The notes beneath the pieces were generated by a model. That model was given only the letters and a program-made list of their open reading frames with translations, ran no database searches and was not told the DNA's origin. Below are positions 1 to 11,505 of a stretch of DNA of 64,000 bases, piece after piece. The stretch lies in NCBI GenBank assembly GCA_021234155.1, contig JAJEKV010000027.1:12412716-12476715 (forward strand), in the 5' to 3' direction. Position 1 is the stretch's first letter. Every line of letters begins with the position of its first letter. This stretch comes from Isoetes taiwanensis (Eukaryota; Streptophyta; Lycopodiopsida; Isoetales; Isoetaceae). The translations under genes and the position numbers were made by a program.

Positions 1-179
1 CTCTGTTCTTCCCTCTCTGCTCAGATAACACAGTGATCATAATCCTCCTCCACAATGTATACGTGCAAATATCCTGCACGCGTGCATGTGCATATATCCC
101 TCCATATACGATATGGTTTCCTACACCACCTCAATAGTGGTGAGTGTGGTGAGTGTGGCGAGTGGTGACCACCCCAATA
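1..179 (-). mobile_element. Partial Ty3/gypsy LTR, cut by window edge
   Basis: This is the 5' part of the same LTR found complete at 10479-10794 and 23654-23969. It sits on the - strand, and its outer end (TATTGGGG in element sense) is at 179. It matches 10616-10794 almost base for base. The rest of the LTR and any gag/protease would lie left of the window. Confidence 0.85.
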
Positions 180-440
180 GGGTTGTATTATGGTGGTACT
201 TTAGAATCAATTTATCCTATGACAATTTTGTATATGTAGGGTTGTAAAGGAAAGGTTTGGCACCAAAAGTTCATGAAAAAAGGTAGTGCTCGTTATTTTA
301 TGCCTATTTTACTCTTAATGTGCTAGAAGTATGTATGATTGGACCTTAATAGAATGAATTACCTTATAGTTTTAAATGTTTTTTCATGTGCAAAAGATGT
401 CATGGAAGGCAGAATCCTTCATACATTCGAGATTGAGGAC
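1..440 (+). repeat. Segmental duplication, copy 1 (other copy 10616-11055)
   Basis: Positions 1-440 and 10616-11055 match at a constant offset of 10615 bases, with only about two differences noticed. The block includes 179 bp of LTR and 261 bp of the flank next to it, so it was copied after the LTR inserted. Homology stops abruptly at 440/441 inside an exon-like stretch. The copies resemble each other more than the two LTRs of the element do, so this duplication is younger than the insertion. Confidence 0.9.
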
Positions 441-1127
441 AATGGTGCTGGTAAGGTGCTGGTACCCGTCATAAAATTTTTTCGACCGCCCTTCATGTTT
501 CGTCAAGCACTTCACCCGCCATAGCCAGCCTTGAGCGGGAGTCAAGATCCATCATTCCTGCTTATTTTTGCGCTAAGCCATCATCCCAAATTTTAGTTTG
601 TAATCTCCAATTGGACCAACCTCTCCAAATCAAACACCTTCGCACTATAAATAAGCTTCAAATATTTCTTGAAGCAATTTAAGTGGTTCTTGAGTTGAGA
701 GAGAATTTTGCTTCCACCCGCGCACACAGCGAATTTGATGCCCGATTGCCGGCGTGGTATGCAAGAGTTCACAACAATTCCAAGCGACATTTCCGAGGCT
801 GCTCACAATTTGCGTAGTACCACTTGAAGAATCACCTACACAAATCAAGCCGGCATCACATTGAAAAACAAAGGATTTCACAAGGAATGAAGAAACTATA
901 TTTGAAGACTAAAATTCAGATCAAGAATTTCATCATGAAGATGAAAGACCGGTATTCCTTGTTAAATGCCTCCTGCTATTAAATTGCTTTGAATTTTTTG
1001 TTCTAAATTGTCGACCGATGTAATTTACCGCTTCAATGGAAACGTAATTCATTCAATGGTGCTGAATTTATGGACTTTGAACATGATTTCAACATGTCGA
1101 AAGTATGCAATTTAAATTTGTTACTTG
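441..1127. other. Spacer with a TATA-like site
   Basis: No convincing gene. A TATAAATA box lies at 646-653, followed by a leader-like stretch that could belong to the transposase-like pseudogene downstream. The start of that gene is not certain, so the promoter assignment is only a suggestion. Confidence 0.3.
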
Positions 1128-2014
1128 GTTTATAAAAAGTAAACCGACGTGCTAAAATTACGCTGAGAGAATATGGTGGAATATCAAATGAGGATGATGA
1201 AGTTATGGATGTTGGCAATGTCAGAGGGTTGGATCCGACCGTCATAATACGTACTTGCTATAATAGAGGTATTTGCATTGATAAATTTCGTTCGACCAGT
1301 AGTTAGAATTGCGAAGCTTGCAAACCAAGAGAATTATGAAACCGCTTTCAAAAAAAGACAGGCCGAAATCAGGAGGATTCAAAGACAGAAAAAAAGAGAA
1401 GTGGATGCTGCAATTGGCAATTTAGGTGCAGTTGCAAATGATGCTACCGTTGGTAAGAAAGGTTCATTCAGCAGCTTGGAAGAAAAGAAAGTTGTCAAAA
1501 GAATTAGGCAAGCTTGTGAACGAATTGTGTGAGAATGCTACATCTGAAGAAAGAGTGGAAATTCTAGCTAGAAAGTGGATACCTGAACTAGATCTCTCAA
1601 ACAGCAAAGAATTAAACACAATGAAAACAATCATTAACAATTTGAGGGAGTCTTTTGCAGCTCATAAGTATTCAAAAATACGATGTGTGGAGAGCAAGAA
1701 GTGCCGCAATGACTTTTACAAATCAATGGTGAAACTAACAAGTCCCGCTTTTGCAAAGCAAATGAATCAATAGGAAGATTGTGTCGGTTCGCATAAAATA
1801 GAAGATTGGTCAGCAGAGCATGGTAGTGGACCATGGTCCATGTTCAAGAAGAATACTAGATTTGACAGACTCTCTTATGATGAGAGGAAGCTAATAGTTG
1901 ACTTTTGAGAGATAACACACGAAAGTGTCTCCATGCAAGAAACATGTTATAAGGATTAGAGTGGCTGAAGGATTCAAGATCATGCATCCATTATACTTCA
2001 TGGAGGATACTCAG

Positions 2015-2117
2015 GTTAGTTTGATTGCACATGCTGGATGTTGTTACAATTGCTGTAATTGCTGTAATTCTGCTGTAATTGCTCTAATTGCTGTAATTCT
2101 TGTGTCTGTTTTTGCAG
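2015..2117 (+). other. Intron 1 of the transposase-like pseudogene
   Basis: CAG|GTTAGT donor and TTTTTGCAG|G acceptor. Joining the exons keeps the frame open from EDTQ into the block before YVRKVKDRETC. The intron contains short tandem TGCTGTAATT repeats. Confidence 0.6.
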
Positions 2118-2562
2118 GTTTCATTTTACCAAATAAGCTTCGTAAGGGAGTATCCTAAGTTTGAGGTTTCTTTCTCAGTATTTCATGCCTTGAAACCCCT
2201 TTATGTCAGGAAAGTAAAGGACAGAGAGACGTGCTGTTGTGTGTATCATATGAGAGCAGATTTTATTCGACTTGCAATGAACAAAGTAAGACATGATGAA
2301 AAAATTCATGGTCCAAATTGTAAATGCACGCGGTGAAGTTTGTGGTCCCGGACCAACATGCATGGCAAGGAAGAGCACCTATGCTTCAACAAGTGAGCTT
2401 TGGAGGTCTCTTATTTGTCCAAGAGATGAAAGTGAAGAATGGTATGCACATGACTGCCTAACTCTCAAGTGCAATAGTTGTGGACCTAGCAAGCTGCCAA
2501 CATGTCCAAAAGAAGTGAATTTCAAAAATGGTGTGCAGGTGGAGTGGAAGACATATGACAAG

Positions 2563-2635
2563 GTACTAAGATTGTTGCTGTTTTTTATGCTTCATTATGG
2601 TGTAGCTTTATTTTTTATTTCTGTATTTCTTGTAG
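2563..2635 (+). other. Intron 2 of the transposase-like pseudogene
   Basis: AAG|GTACTA donor, T-rich body and TCTTGTAG|A acceptor. It joins TYDK to IYESVEE in frame, and a 1-nt slip follows shortly after in a run of A. Confidence 0.55.
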
Positions 2636-4319
2636 ATATATGAATCTGTAGAAGAACCTGATGGCAAAGGTGGTTATAAGCTGGGAAAAAAAACCAGTCA
2701 CTAAACCGGTTTACAAGACCACAAGTGTCACCGATATTTTCCGAATGCTAGAACAAGTCTTTGAAAGAATTCATTCCACACAACTATGAGGCTAGATGGC
2801 AGGCCAGGCAATTCAAGGAGTGTTTGGAAACATTTCCAAAGGATGCAATAGTTTCAGTGATTGATTTTGCTGAAAATTACAGCTTCAAAATTCAGCAAGA
2901 AATTCAGAGTCTGCATTGGAGGAATGATCAGTGCACAATTTTAGTGCATATATCATATAGACATGCCACCAAAAGTGATGACCCTAAATTGGATGAAGAT
3001 GAGAGAAGAATCATCAAAGAAACTCACTTCTACATTTCGTGATGACAGGAACATGACACTTTGTTTATGCAACATTGTTTGAACAAATATGCAAAGATTT
3101 TTGTCCAAAGAAACAAATCAAGTACAGCAATAGACACATTGTTTGGTCCGATGGATGTTCTAGCCAAAGGGAAAGGAAGTAGAACATTTTACTTTCTAGG
3201 AAGAAATTATCAAACTAGTGGCATCCCAATAACTTGGAATTATTTTGCTTCTTATCATGGGAAAGGTAACTTTCATTTTCAAGCACCTAGAGTTAATGTT
3301 CATTTCCAGCACTAATCTGATAGAGAAACAAGTGAACATGATGGTGCTGGAGCTGTCATTAAGAGAGCCCTAACTCATGAGATGTTAAAACGAAATTCAG
3401 TGCCACTTAGAAATGCACATGATGTAGTGGTTTTTTGCAAAAAACATTTCAGTGACAACATCACAATGGAAGGCAAGGACAGATACAGGTGTGCTGTTGA
3501 ACTGCTGGATTTTTATACATTCCAATTTGCTGAGCTTGTGAATGCTTGTGTTTGACAGATTTTTTTGGGAAGTTGGCATAGGAGATGTTGATAGAAGTGA
3601 GAGGTATGATTGTGCAACTCTATCTGGCTCTAGCAAATTTCATTCCATCAGGCCTACTCAAAGAACTGACCCGACTCAAGTTGCACATATGAACTTCACT
3701 TGTTTCTGCCATAACTGCTGGTTAGGGAAATATGCAAAGTGTCCCTACATTGCTAGAATAGGCACGTGGTCATACTCTGAATTAAAACCTGTGGGTGCTG
3801 ACTATGTTGAGGAAGTTGTTGAAGGCCCTGTTTTTGAAGGAGATCATGAGTGGAAATCAGATATCATTGCTGTTGGAGATAACTTTGCTGTCAATGCTGA
3901 GCCTAACAACAAAGAAAAAGTAGACTTTTATATTTTAAAATGCACTAGAACAAAGCATGTTATAGAGAAAGCATACAAGGATCCTTGGGGGCAAAAGTTT
4001 GGTAGGAATGAAGTAGTTGTCACTGGAAAATATTACAAGTTGATTAATGGTAACTTGTATGAATTGCTAGAACATGAGCCAGAGTGCAGTGTATACAGCC
4101 ATTTGGTTCTGGCTGTTAATTTTGATATGACCAGATTGAGGAACAACCTGCTTTGATACCACGACATAGTGGAAGATCAAATTATGGATAGCTTGCATCA
4201 AAGCACATCCATTTATGCTCAAGAAGTTTTAGAGTCTAAAGGAAATGATCTGAAAGGAAAGAAGAAATCAAAAGCAAAAGCAGCAAAAGGCAAAGATGCT
4301 TTGTGATTCAAACTGTGAA

Positions 4320-5030
4320 CCTTAGACCAATTTGTAAATTGTGAAACATATTGTAAATTGTAAATCATATTGTAAATTTGTTGTCAAATATGTTGTCATA
4401 GTTCATATGTAATCAAATTGGTTGTCAATCATAACCATAAACATATTGGTTGTAAACATAAACAATCATATTGGTTTTCAATCATAAACATAAACATGTA
4501 AACCATAAACATGTAAACATAAACATGTCAACCATAAACATGTAAACAATCATATTTGTTGTCAATCATAAACAATCATAAACAAATATGTAACCATAAA
4601 CAATAATATGTAAACAATCATATGCTAGATAGCTATCAATCATAAACCTTATATTCATGTACACCTTATATTCATAAACCTTATTCATTGCTATTCTTCA
4701 TATGTAAACCTTATTCATAAACCTTATTCATTGCTATTCTTCATATCATATAGACCTTATTCATAAACCTTATTCATTACTATTCCTATTATACATAAAC
4801 CTATTGCTATTCATATGTAAACCTTATACATAAACCTTATGTAAACCTTATTCATATGTAAACCTTATGTAAACCTTATTCATATGTAAACCTTATGTAA
4901 ACCTTATGTAAACCTTATTCATATGTAAACCTTATATTAATGTAAACCTTCTACATGTAAAAACCTAATGTAAAACTTATATTCCAGAATGCAAACCTTA
5001 TATTAGTGTAAACCTTGCTATTACATAAAT
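4320..5030. repeat. AT-rich degenerate tandem repeats
   Basis: Two interleaved low-complexity families: AAACATAAACATGTAAACC-like units in about 4430-4620, and TGTAAACCTTATTCATA-like units in about 4640-4960. No coding signal. Confidence 0.8.
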
Positions 5031-5933
5031 ATACAAAAAACATGTCAACACTATGGAACAAAATTGTGTTGCATGTATACAAGATCCACATAATATTTAA
5101 AAAAAAAAAACATCCTCATAATATCCTCCCCGGTAGATCTTTGATAAGATGTTTGGTAGATGCTTTGAGATCTGCTAAATTCCGAAAGTCTTGCCTTTTT
5201 AAAAGCAAGATAATTTTCCTCCAATTGTACCACCCGGAAGGATTTCTTCTTCGATTCTCCCCTTTATCCCGTGATAAATCTGCTCCTATATCCCGTGATA
5301 AATCTGCTCCTATATCCTCTTCAAAGATCATTGTTCTTTACATCTCCAAAGATCTTGATCTTCTATAGGCTCCAACCTTGCATCTTTAGCGGCGGCTTTC
5401 ACAAAGAATGTTAGACACATTTTTTCAACAAGAAATCAATATTTAGTACAACTAAATTGAACATGGACTACTATTCAAAATTTCGATTAGACTTACCATT
5501 TTTCTTCATGCTCCAAGCTTGGTTCTTGCAAGGGTCTTCTTTGTCTCCAGGTTGTCCAAAGGTCTTGCGAGGGGTCTTCTTATCTGCGCAGTTGTCCAAA
5601 GGGCAGGGTTCTTCTTGTCTCCAAAGATTAATTTAAAATTAATGTAACTTAAAGAGAAGTTATAATACTAAAACTAAATGTGTACCTTTTATGGGAGATA
5701 TGTGAGCAAATTTAACAGGACTCAAATTTTGTCAATATCTATAACCTGCTCAAATAGAATTGAAGTTAGCACAAAACAAATACATTACAAGATACATTGA
5801 ACAAGAATACTTACTTGCAACAGGTTTCGAGTCTTTCTTGGTGCTGGCCCTTGTCTTCCTTTTCTTAATTTTTGCAGTCCTTTCTCGCTTTAAATTCAAA
5901 GACTTGCGTTTATTGTACAAAGTGGTGCTGCTA
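5031..5933. other. Non-coding spacer with a small tandem duplication
   Basis: A 24-bp unit containing ATCCCGTGATAAATCTGCTC occurs twice in tandem (5265-5286 and 5289-5310). Pyrimidine-rich GGTCTTCTT-type repeats lie at 5530-5620. I see no gene. Confidence 0.5.
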
Positions 5934-7105
5934 TCAACTCTTCATCCTTCGCTTCTTATCTTCATCACTGTTTGCATTTTCAGTTTCTTCTTCATCTTCA
6001 TAGTTAGAGTCTTCTTCAATCACAATACTGAATTCTTTGAATCCCAGTTCCTGCAAAATGTTGCTTGGGACTTCCTCTCCACAACAGGGAACCACACAGT
6101 GCATAGTTTTCAAAGACAGGTTGAAAAGCAAAACACATGGTACTTATGTCCACATTGGTTTATTTTAACAAACAGGTCATATTCTTGAGGAAAACAAAGG
6201 CCACATGCCTGACATACATCAGTAGTTAGCAAAGGCAAAGAATACACACCCATACCCAACTCCATCCGAAGCTTTGGTGCTTTCACTATCTTCTTTGCGC
6301 ATGGCTGAAATATGCTTAGCCTTTGCATGCCACTTAGCCATTGATTCCTCAAAGGTATCTATTTCATCCTTCAAAGAAAGAAATTTCTTTTACTTAATGT
6401 GTTCTTCCCCTTTAGAATCTATTTTCGGTGTTTGACCCAAAAGCTCTCGCATAACTTCTTCATCATTCTTTAGTTTTGCAATAGCATCAACTTCTTCCGA
6501 AAAATCACGCTCAAGGTCTTCTCGGACTTCGCTTGGCCTCTATATTTTCATATATAGCTTTGCAAGCTATGTCCGCTCCAAAGAATAGCACCTTCTTTCC
6601 TCAACAAAGACTCTTGTTTTGATAATAGCAACTCCTCTGCATCTCTCTTCATCTCAAAAAGCTTACCCAAGTGATCCAAAATAGCGTTGCTATTCAAACA
6701 AAGAGTCTGCTGGTCTCTCCCTTAGAAATCAAGCGCCGGATGTTCGATAAGCTTCCTCAAGAAAAAACTAGCCCAGTTCACTTTGAATTGCCCAGGGGTT
6801 GACAAAGCTTCGTTGGGTATTACTCCAAGCAAAAGCTCGAGCAAAGGTTACCCTAACCTCATTGTTGGTAGGCTTGCTTTTCGATAAATCCTTTCCAAAG
6901 GTCATGCGGCCAAAGCGGTGGCGAACCGGGCCTAACAAATTTTAAATTTATCTTTCCTTTCCGAAGTGAGCACCGCCTTCACTTCAAGAAAATCACGGTT
7001 CCGGAAACATCCTTCCTTCAAATCCTTTGGCTTCTTCCCTTCATTACACAAACCTCTGTTTGTGTGAAATTCATACTCGCCTTCTTGCGGCGGCTCCGAT
7101 AACAT
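5934..7105 (-). pseudogene. Degraded gene with RING-like Cys/His domain
   Basis: Read on the - strand, an ATG at 7105 opens about 60 codons (MLSEPPQEGEYEFHTNRG...) before a stop. A frameshifted middle follows (an FKVNWASFFLRKL-type block near 6770-6800 and a coiled, charged stretch near 6480-6700). Then comes a Cys/His domain: CQACG, about 18 residues later CGHKYHVFC, a 1-nt frameshift near 6120, then HCVVPCCGEE. This spacing resembles RING-type zinc binding. The tail is very acidic and ends at 5934. I recall similar uncharacterised plant proteins near transposons but cannot name the family. Several stops and frameshifts make it a pseudogene unless unseen introns remove them. A 23-bp tandem duplication (AAAATGATGAAGGGCGTCCT...) lies upstream at about 7369-7412. 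Confidence 0.45.
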
Positions 7106-7439
7106 CAAACAAACTTTTTTAGTTCAATATCGGTAGATAAAGAAAAAGCATGAGAAATAGAGGGATTTTACCTCACGGGACTTCAAGCGCCATAGCTAGA
7201 TGCTGGAATTCCTAAGAGTAGCAGAATGAACCGAACTTCCCAACCCAATTACACTTTCAATTCGAAAATCAAAATCATAATCAAAATGATCACGATTCGA
7301 AAATCCCTAGCTGCACCTAATCAATTCTGCCTGCGAAAACTTTTCGCGCGCAGGCCTACACACCCTGCAAAAATGATGAAGGGCGTCCTTCAAAAATGAT
7401 GAAGGGCGTCCTTCACGTCACGAGAAAAAGCTGAAAATA

Positions 7440-7900
7440 GGTGCTGAGCCGGTGCTGGAGCGTCGCGAAATTGGGTAGGTCAATAAAAAAAGCACCCTAT
7501 AGTAGTACCATCATGTCTAGACATAAAATATTAGTTAATAATATAATTTTGAACTTCAGATCCAACCTCCTAAGATCATATCTAGTACACACACCCTCTA
7601 TGTCTAATATAATTCAGAATCCAACCTCCTCAGATCATTTGCAAGTCTAGTATACAACATCCAGATCAAAGTTGATAAATTTTCCAAATGCATCAATAGA
7701 TACATGATATTACCTTTGGATCAATCTACAAAATGCATGTTTATCAAAGAGCTCTCTAAAACCTATAATCACAAAACAGGAAATAAATATACTATTTCCA
7801 TAGATTGAAACAGAGAAAATAAATGCAGGAAAATTTTACCTTCGGAGGAGCCAGAAGGTCTCTCATCGGCCGACGATTTCTTTGGCCTTGTCACCCACTT
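7440..7900. other. Spacer at the left end of the inverted gypsy half
   Basis: AT-rich with no gene seen. Recognisable element sequence stops near 7900, just after the protease-containing frame, so one breakpoint of the proposed inversion should fall in or near this stretch. Confidence 0.4.
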
Positions 7901-7917
7901 TCAAGACATGAAAACAA

Positions 7918-8997
7918 CTAAGACCTTGCTGCCCTAACACCATAGCAATTCTCTATGTTGATTTGTAACTGCGGGCTGCTCAAAGAAGGATTGCAAAGAA
8001 AGGTACATTTTGCTGATTTTAGAGGATGATCTATAGTAACCTTGTGTTCTCCTTGAAAGATGTTCATTTCGCGCTTCCTCCATGAAGTCTCGGCTTGTAT
8101 GGCATCTAACCATGTACGACTCAGCAACAAAGTATAAGTTTCAGCATGCACACTCTCTGCAAATTTCAAAACCATGAAATCCAAAATTGCTTCCACCTCA
8201 TAAACCTTGGATAAGACATTTCTTATGACTCCCATAGGCTGCACCTTCATTTGATTGAATGCTTTGAGCATCATAGTTGTCGGTTCCATCATTTTTAATC
8301 CAACTTGAAGCATTATATGGTAAGGCATTACATTCACTCCGCTGCCGGTATCTATGTTGGCGTCTTTGATTAAATATCCATTAATACTCACATCACAAAG
8401 AAATGGCCCTGGATCCTTGGATTGCCGGGCTGGTGGCTCCATTCTACTCTTATTGGTATCATTTGAGATGATTTGTTGAACTGAAATTTCTGATTTTGTT
8501 CTTCCCCCTAACTCTTGCAACAAATTTGGAGAATAATGCATCAATTGCTCAAGAGTAAGTGTAACTTTAGTGGCCAAAACATGGCTGATCACATCATCTT
8601 CATTTTGAATTTCCTCATCCACCATAGGAGGCATCACTATGGGCTGATTTTCTTCTATAGACTGAAACTATTCTGTGGGCAGCACATTGAATTGCACCTT
8701 CTTAGATGCTGACACCTTCAAAGCCTTTGGAAAAGAGGTCTTAGTCTTCTCCGCAATTGACACTACTCTTGGTTCTTGAACCACCTTTTGTGATCTTATA
8801 ACCGCATTTACTTCTCCAATCTCTTCTTCTTGCTGAAATGGATCATTTTCCGCCTCAACAAATCCATAATTTACTACTGATTTTGCCTTCTCTTGCATCT
8901 TAATCTCCTCAAAACGAGCCTTAACTTGAGGATTATCAATGTACTTTGCATCTTGAATGCGAACATCATTATTAGGAAGAGGTACTGATTCAAACAC
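7918..8997 (-). pseudogene. pro: Gypsy protease region of pol
   Basis: Two - strand open segments, 8668-8997 and 7918-8637, separated by a stop/frameshift near 8640-8668. The lower one contains the retroviral-type aspartic protease signature: LCDVSINGY, then IDTGSGVNVMPY with the catalytic DTG (about residue 95 of the 239-residue segment), and the later hydrophobic block MGVIRNVLSKVYEVEAILDF. The protease would cut the Gag-Pol polyprotein. The upstream segment is charged and low in complexity, typical of a Gag-protease linker. No RT follows on this strand; that part lies inverted at 11506. Confidence 0.75.
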
Positions 8998-9050
8998 TTG
9001 CTGCCTTGGTGGATACTTTTAGTTGCCCATTCTGGTTTCCCATGAATTTT

Positions 9051-9425
9051 TCAATAAGTACTCTCATCATGCTTGAATTTATCACATAACTTGCAATACA
9101 AATGAGCCTTACTTGGATACCATCCCTGTTTTGGCTGCACCATTTGTGTGGAACCAATTTGTGCTTGTTGGGCAATTAGAGCTTGTGGTAGCATTGGAAC
9201 TTGTGGTATGATAGGTGCTGCTTGCATTGGTTGAATAGGAATAGGTGGTGCTTGTTGCATAACAGCAAATACCGGATTGGCCTTCTCAAAGAATCTCTTC
9301 TCCTTACATTCTTGATCAGTATGACCTTTTATTTGGCATCTTAAGCAGAATTTCAGCAATCTACATGTAGTATCAAAATGTCCAATAGACCCACAATACT
9401 CACAAGTAATAAACTGAACCTCTCT
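9051..9425 (-). pseudogene. gag: Gypsy Gag nucleocapsid, Cys/His knuckles
   Basis: Two zinc knuckles with C-X2-C-X4-H-X4-C spacing are visible on the - strand: CEYCGSIGHFDTTC (about 9370-9410) and CLRCQIKGHTDQEC (about 9300-9345). A third, degenerate one (CKLCDKFKHDEST) is near 9060-9095. A Pro/Gln/Ala-rich linker with repeated QAPPIPIQP-type motifs separates the second and third. These knuckles package element RNA. Stops and frameshifts divide this part from the N-terminal Gag frame. Confidence 0.75.
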
Positions 9426-9652
9426 TGGCTTCTCACCAATTGTAAGCTTAGAAATCTTGGCTGCAATATCCTCTGTTTTATGCTCTAGAGCAGCAACTTC
9501 ATGAATGTATTCGAGCTTTCTTCAGCCTTAAGAGCATACTTTTGTGCCTCTAGCAATGTTGTAGGCTGTTTAGCCTTCACCTTATGAGCAATAGCTCATT
9601 TCAGCCACTTCACATACCCTTGGATATCCATTTCATCACTCCTTGCAATCTT

Positions 9653-10288
9653 CTAATGAACCACGGCTTTGAGAACCGCAATATACCTCTGATTATACTC
9701 TCTAATTGATTCATCTTCCTTTTGTGTGAAATTTGTCCACCTTTCCATAGTCTTATCCTTACCATGGACTTCTTGATAATTAGCAATGAATGCTTCCTTT
9801 AATTCCTGATATGTCATGGTATCTGGCTGGGTTTGTGCCCATTCCTCCACTGAATCTTGCAAAGAACTATGAAACCAAAGCAAGTAATCAGCAGCCGGTA
9901 ACTTACATTGCTGGCAATACCTCTCAAACTTCACAATATGCTTCAAAGGATCCCGATCCACCAGATCATCAAACTTTGGAATCCCCATTGTCTGAACACC
10001 CCACACCATCGGTGGTATAACAGCCATCTCTGCCTCTTCTTGAGGTTTTTGAAATTGAAAAAACGAAATGGAATCTCCCTTCAATTTGAAAAGCGAAATT
10101 GGATTACCTTCTAGATCGATAAATGGAATCAAAACCTCCTGGATCTGAGAATTAGACCCCAGATCTGCTCCCAAATCTGAAAACGAAATTGAATCTTCAT
10201 GCAATTTTGAGCCCAAAGATTGACTCACCGGTCCCCTTCTTGTTACGATGGAGCTTGATGGGATATCCTTCTTACTTTTCTTGGACAT
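9653..10288 (-). pseudogene. gag: Gypsy Gag, capsid part
   Basis: Open frame of 211 codons from an ATG at 10288, 170 bp downstream of the primer-binding site. It holds a Retrotrans_gag-type capsid region at about residues 100-205: FDDLVDRDPLKHIVKFERYC, then LLWFHSSLQDSVEEWA and REYNQRY. A short repeated segment (GNPISLFKLKGDSISFFQFQ) precedes it. Capsid protein forms the virus-like particle in the cytoplasm. The frame ends at a stop at 9653, short of the zinc knuckles that should belong to the same protein, so Gag is broken. Confidence 0.8.
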
Positions 10289-10457
10289 AAAACTATGCTC
10301 CCCTTGTCAAATTTTGTCCCGCAAATCACTTACGGCAAAATCCCCTTCACATAAAGAAATTGCTCCTTGCTCAATGGTGTCGTTCTTTACCGAGATCACC
10401 AATACAAATGATAACAACTCCTTTTCCAATAGAAATTCTTGCCAATAAATGGCCTGT

Positions 10458-10475
10458 CGAGCACCGTGGTCGCCA
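10458..10475 (-). promoter_or_regulatory. Primer-binding site of the gypsy element
   Basis: Three bases inside the 5' LTR, the element-sense strand reads TGGCGACCACGGTGCTCG. It starts with TGG as expected for pairing with a tRNA CCA end. I cannot name the tRNA with confidence. Confidence 0.6.
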
Positions 10476-10478
10476 AAT

Positions 10479-10794
10479 CGTTAGAGCCTAAACTCTAACC
10501 TTGCAAGAAGGATGGAAAACCAATACTCTAAGCTTCAATTTACCAAATCTATGCAATGCACAACATCATCTCCATAGCTAGATCAAGCAAAATACTCTCT
10601 CTCAATACACCGTCCCTCTGTTCTTCCCTCTCTGCTCAGATAACACAGTGATCATAATCCTCCTCCACAATGTATACGTGCAAATATCCTGCACGCGTGC
10701 ATGAGCATATATCCCTCCATATACGATATGGTTTCCTACACCACCTCAATAGTGGTGAGTGTGGTGAGTGTGGCGAGTGGTGACCACCCCAATA
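10479..10794 (-). mobile_element. Gypsy 5' LTR, inverted
   Basis: 316 bp, the same length as the LTR at 23654-23969, with a few percent of differences. In element sense it starts TATTGGGG and ends GGCTCTAACG; the other LTR has TGTTGGGG and CTCTAACA, so both terminal dinucleotides here carry one G/A change. The primer-binding site lies on one side and the AACCC target duplication on the other. Confidence 0.9.
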
Positions 10795-11008
10795 GGGTTG
10801 TATTATGGTGGTACTTTAGAATCAATTTATCCTATGACAATTTTGTATATGTAGGGTTGTAAAGGAAAGGTTTGGCACCAAAAGTTCATGAAAAAAGGTA
10901 GTGCTCGTTATTTTATGCCTATTTTACTCTTAATGTGCTAGAAGTATGTATGATTGGACCTTAATAGAATGAATTACCTTATAGTTTTAAATGTTTTTTC
11001 ATGTGCAG

Positions 11009-11122
11009 AAGATGTCATGGAAGGCAGAATCCTTCATACATTCGAGATTGAGGACCAGCTTGATGTATGCTGCCAATTCTCTTATCAGTATATATGACAA
11101 ATATGAAAAGCTTATTGAGGAG
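11009..11122 (+). other. Exon-like segment beside the LTR, weakly PPR-like
   Basis: A 114-bp open stretch framed by a pyrimidine-rich CATGTGCAG acceptor and an AG|GTTAGG donor. Its 38 codons include HSRLRTSLMYAANSLISIYD and KLIEE, which loosely resemble the 'ANSLISMYAKCG..EEA' block of plant PPR proteins. It is the original flank of the gypsy insertion. It may be a remnant of an interrupted host gene, or chance. Confidence 0.3.
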
Positions 11123-11505
11123 GTTAGGCTCTACAATTTGAGTTTTGAAACGTCATTTCTTGGACTTTTATAATTGCAGCATGTGCTGAGCTCTTGAACT
11201 TTTCCAAATCAATCACATCTCTCAATTTATGCAGGTGTTGATATGTCCACAACCCTATTTTGTTTTGAATATGAAAGAAATTCTATTTGTTTTGGCAATT
11301 GGAAGCTAGGAGGAATATCAGACATCTAGGCTAGAAATCTGAACGTATTCAAAAAATGGGAGTAGTAAGATTAAGCCCTTTCGCAGTCCCTTTTTGCATT
11401 GGAATTCCCTTCCAAATTAAAAACATTCTCCAAACTATCGCGGAGAGATGCAAAGCAAAATAATTATTACAAATACCTTTTCCAACATGGATATCTTGGC
11501 ATCAA

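Larger units (their letters stand above)
1128..4306 (+). pseudogene. DDE-transposase-like gene, intron-containing, degraded
   Basis: Broken gene of a transposase-like family that I recognise by its block pattern, known from plants, cnidarians and fish; I cannot name the superfamily. Visible blocks in order: a basic Lys/Arg-rich region (about 1280-1530), YDERKLIVDF (about 1875-1905), a Cys-rich segment (2310-2520; HDCLTLKCNSCG), VSVIDFAENY with a likely first catalytic Asp (2851-2880), a region ending THFYIS (about 2920-3040), WSDGCSSQ with a likely second Asp (about 3145-3170), HGKG plus EHDGAGA with a candidate acidic residue (3255-3355), and a C-terminal Cys/His-rich block (3542-4156; CFCHNCW). 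GT-AG introns at 2015-2117 and 2563-2635 restore conserved reading across them. A roughly 67-bp GT...AG insertion at 3266-3332 interrupts HGKG/EHDGAGA, but splicing it leaves the frame one base off. At least four other frameshifts and several stops make it a pseudogene. The frame ends at a TGA at 4304-4306 after a Lys-rich tail. Confidence 0.65.
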
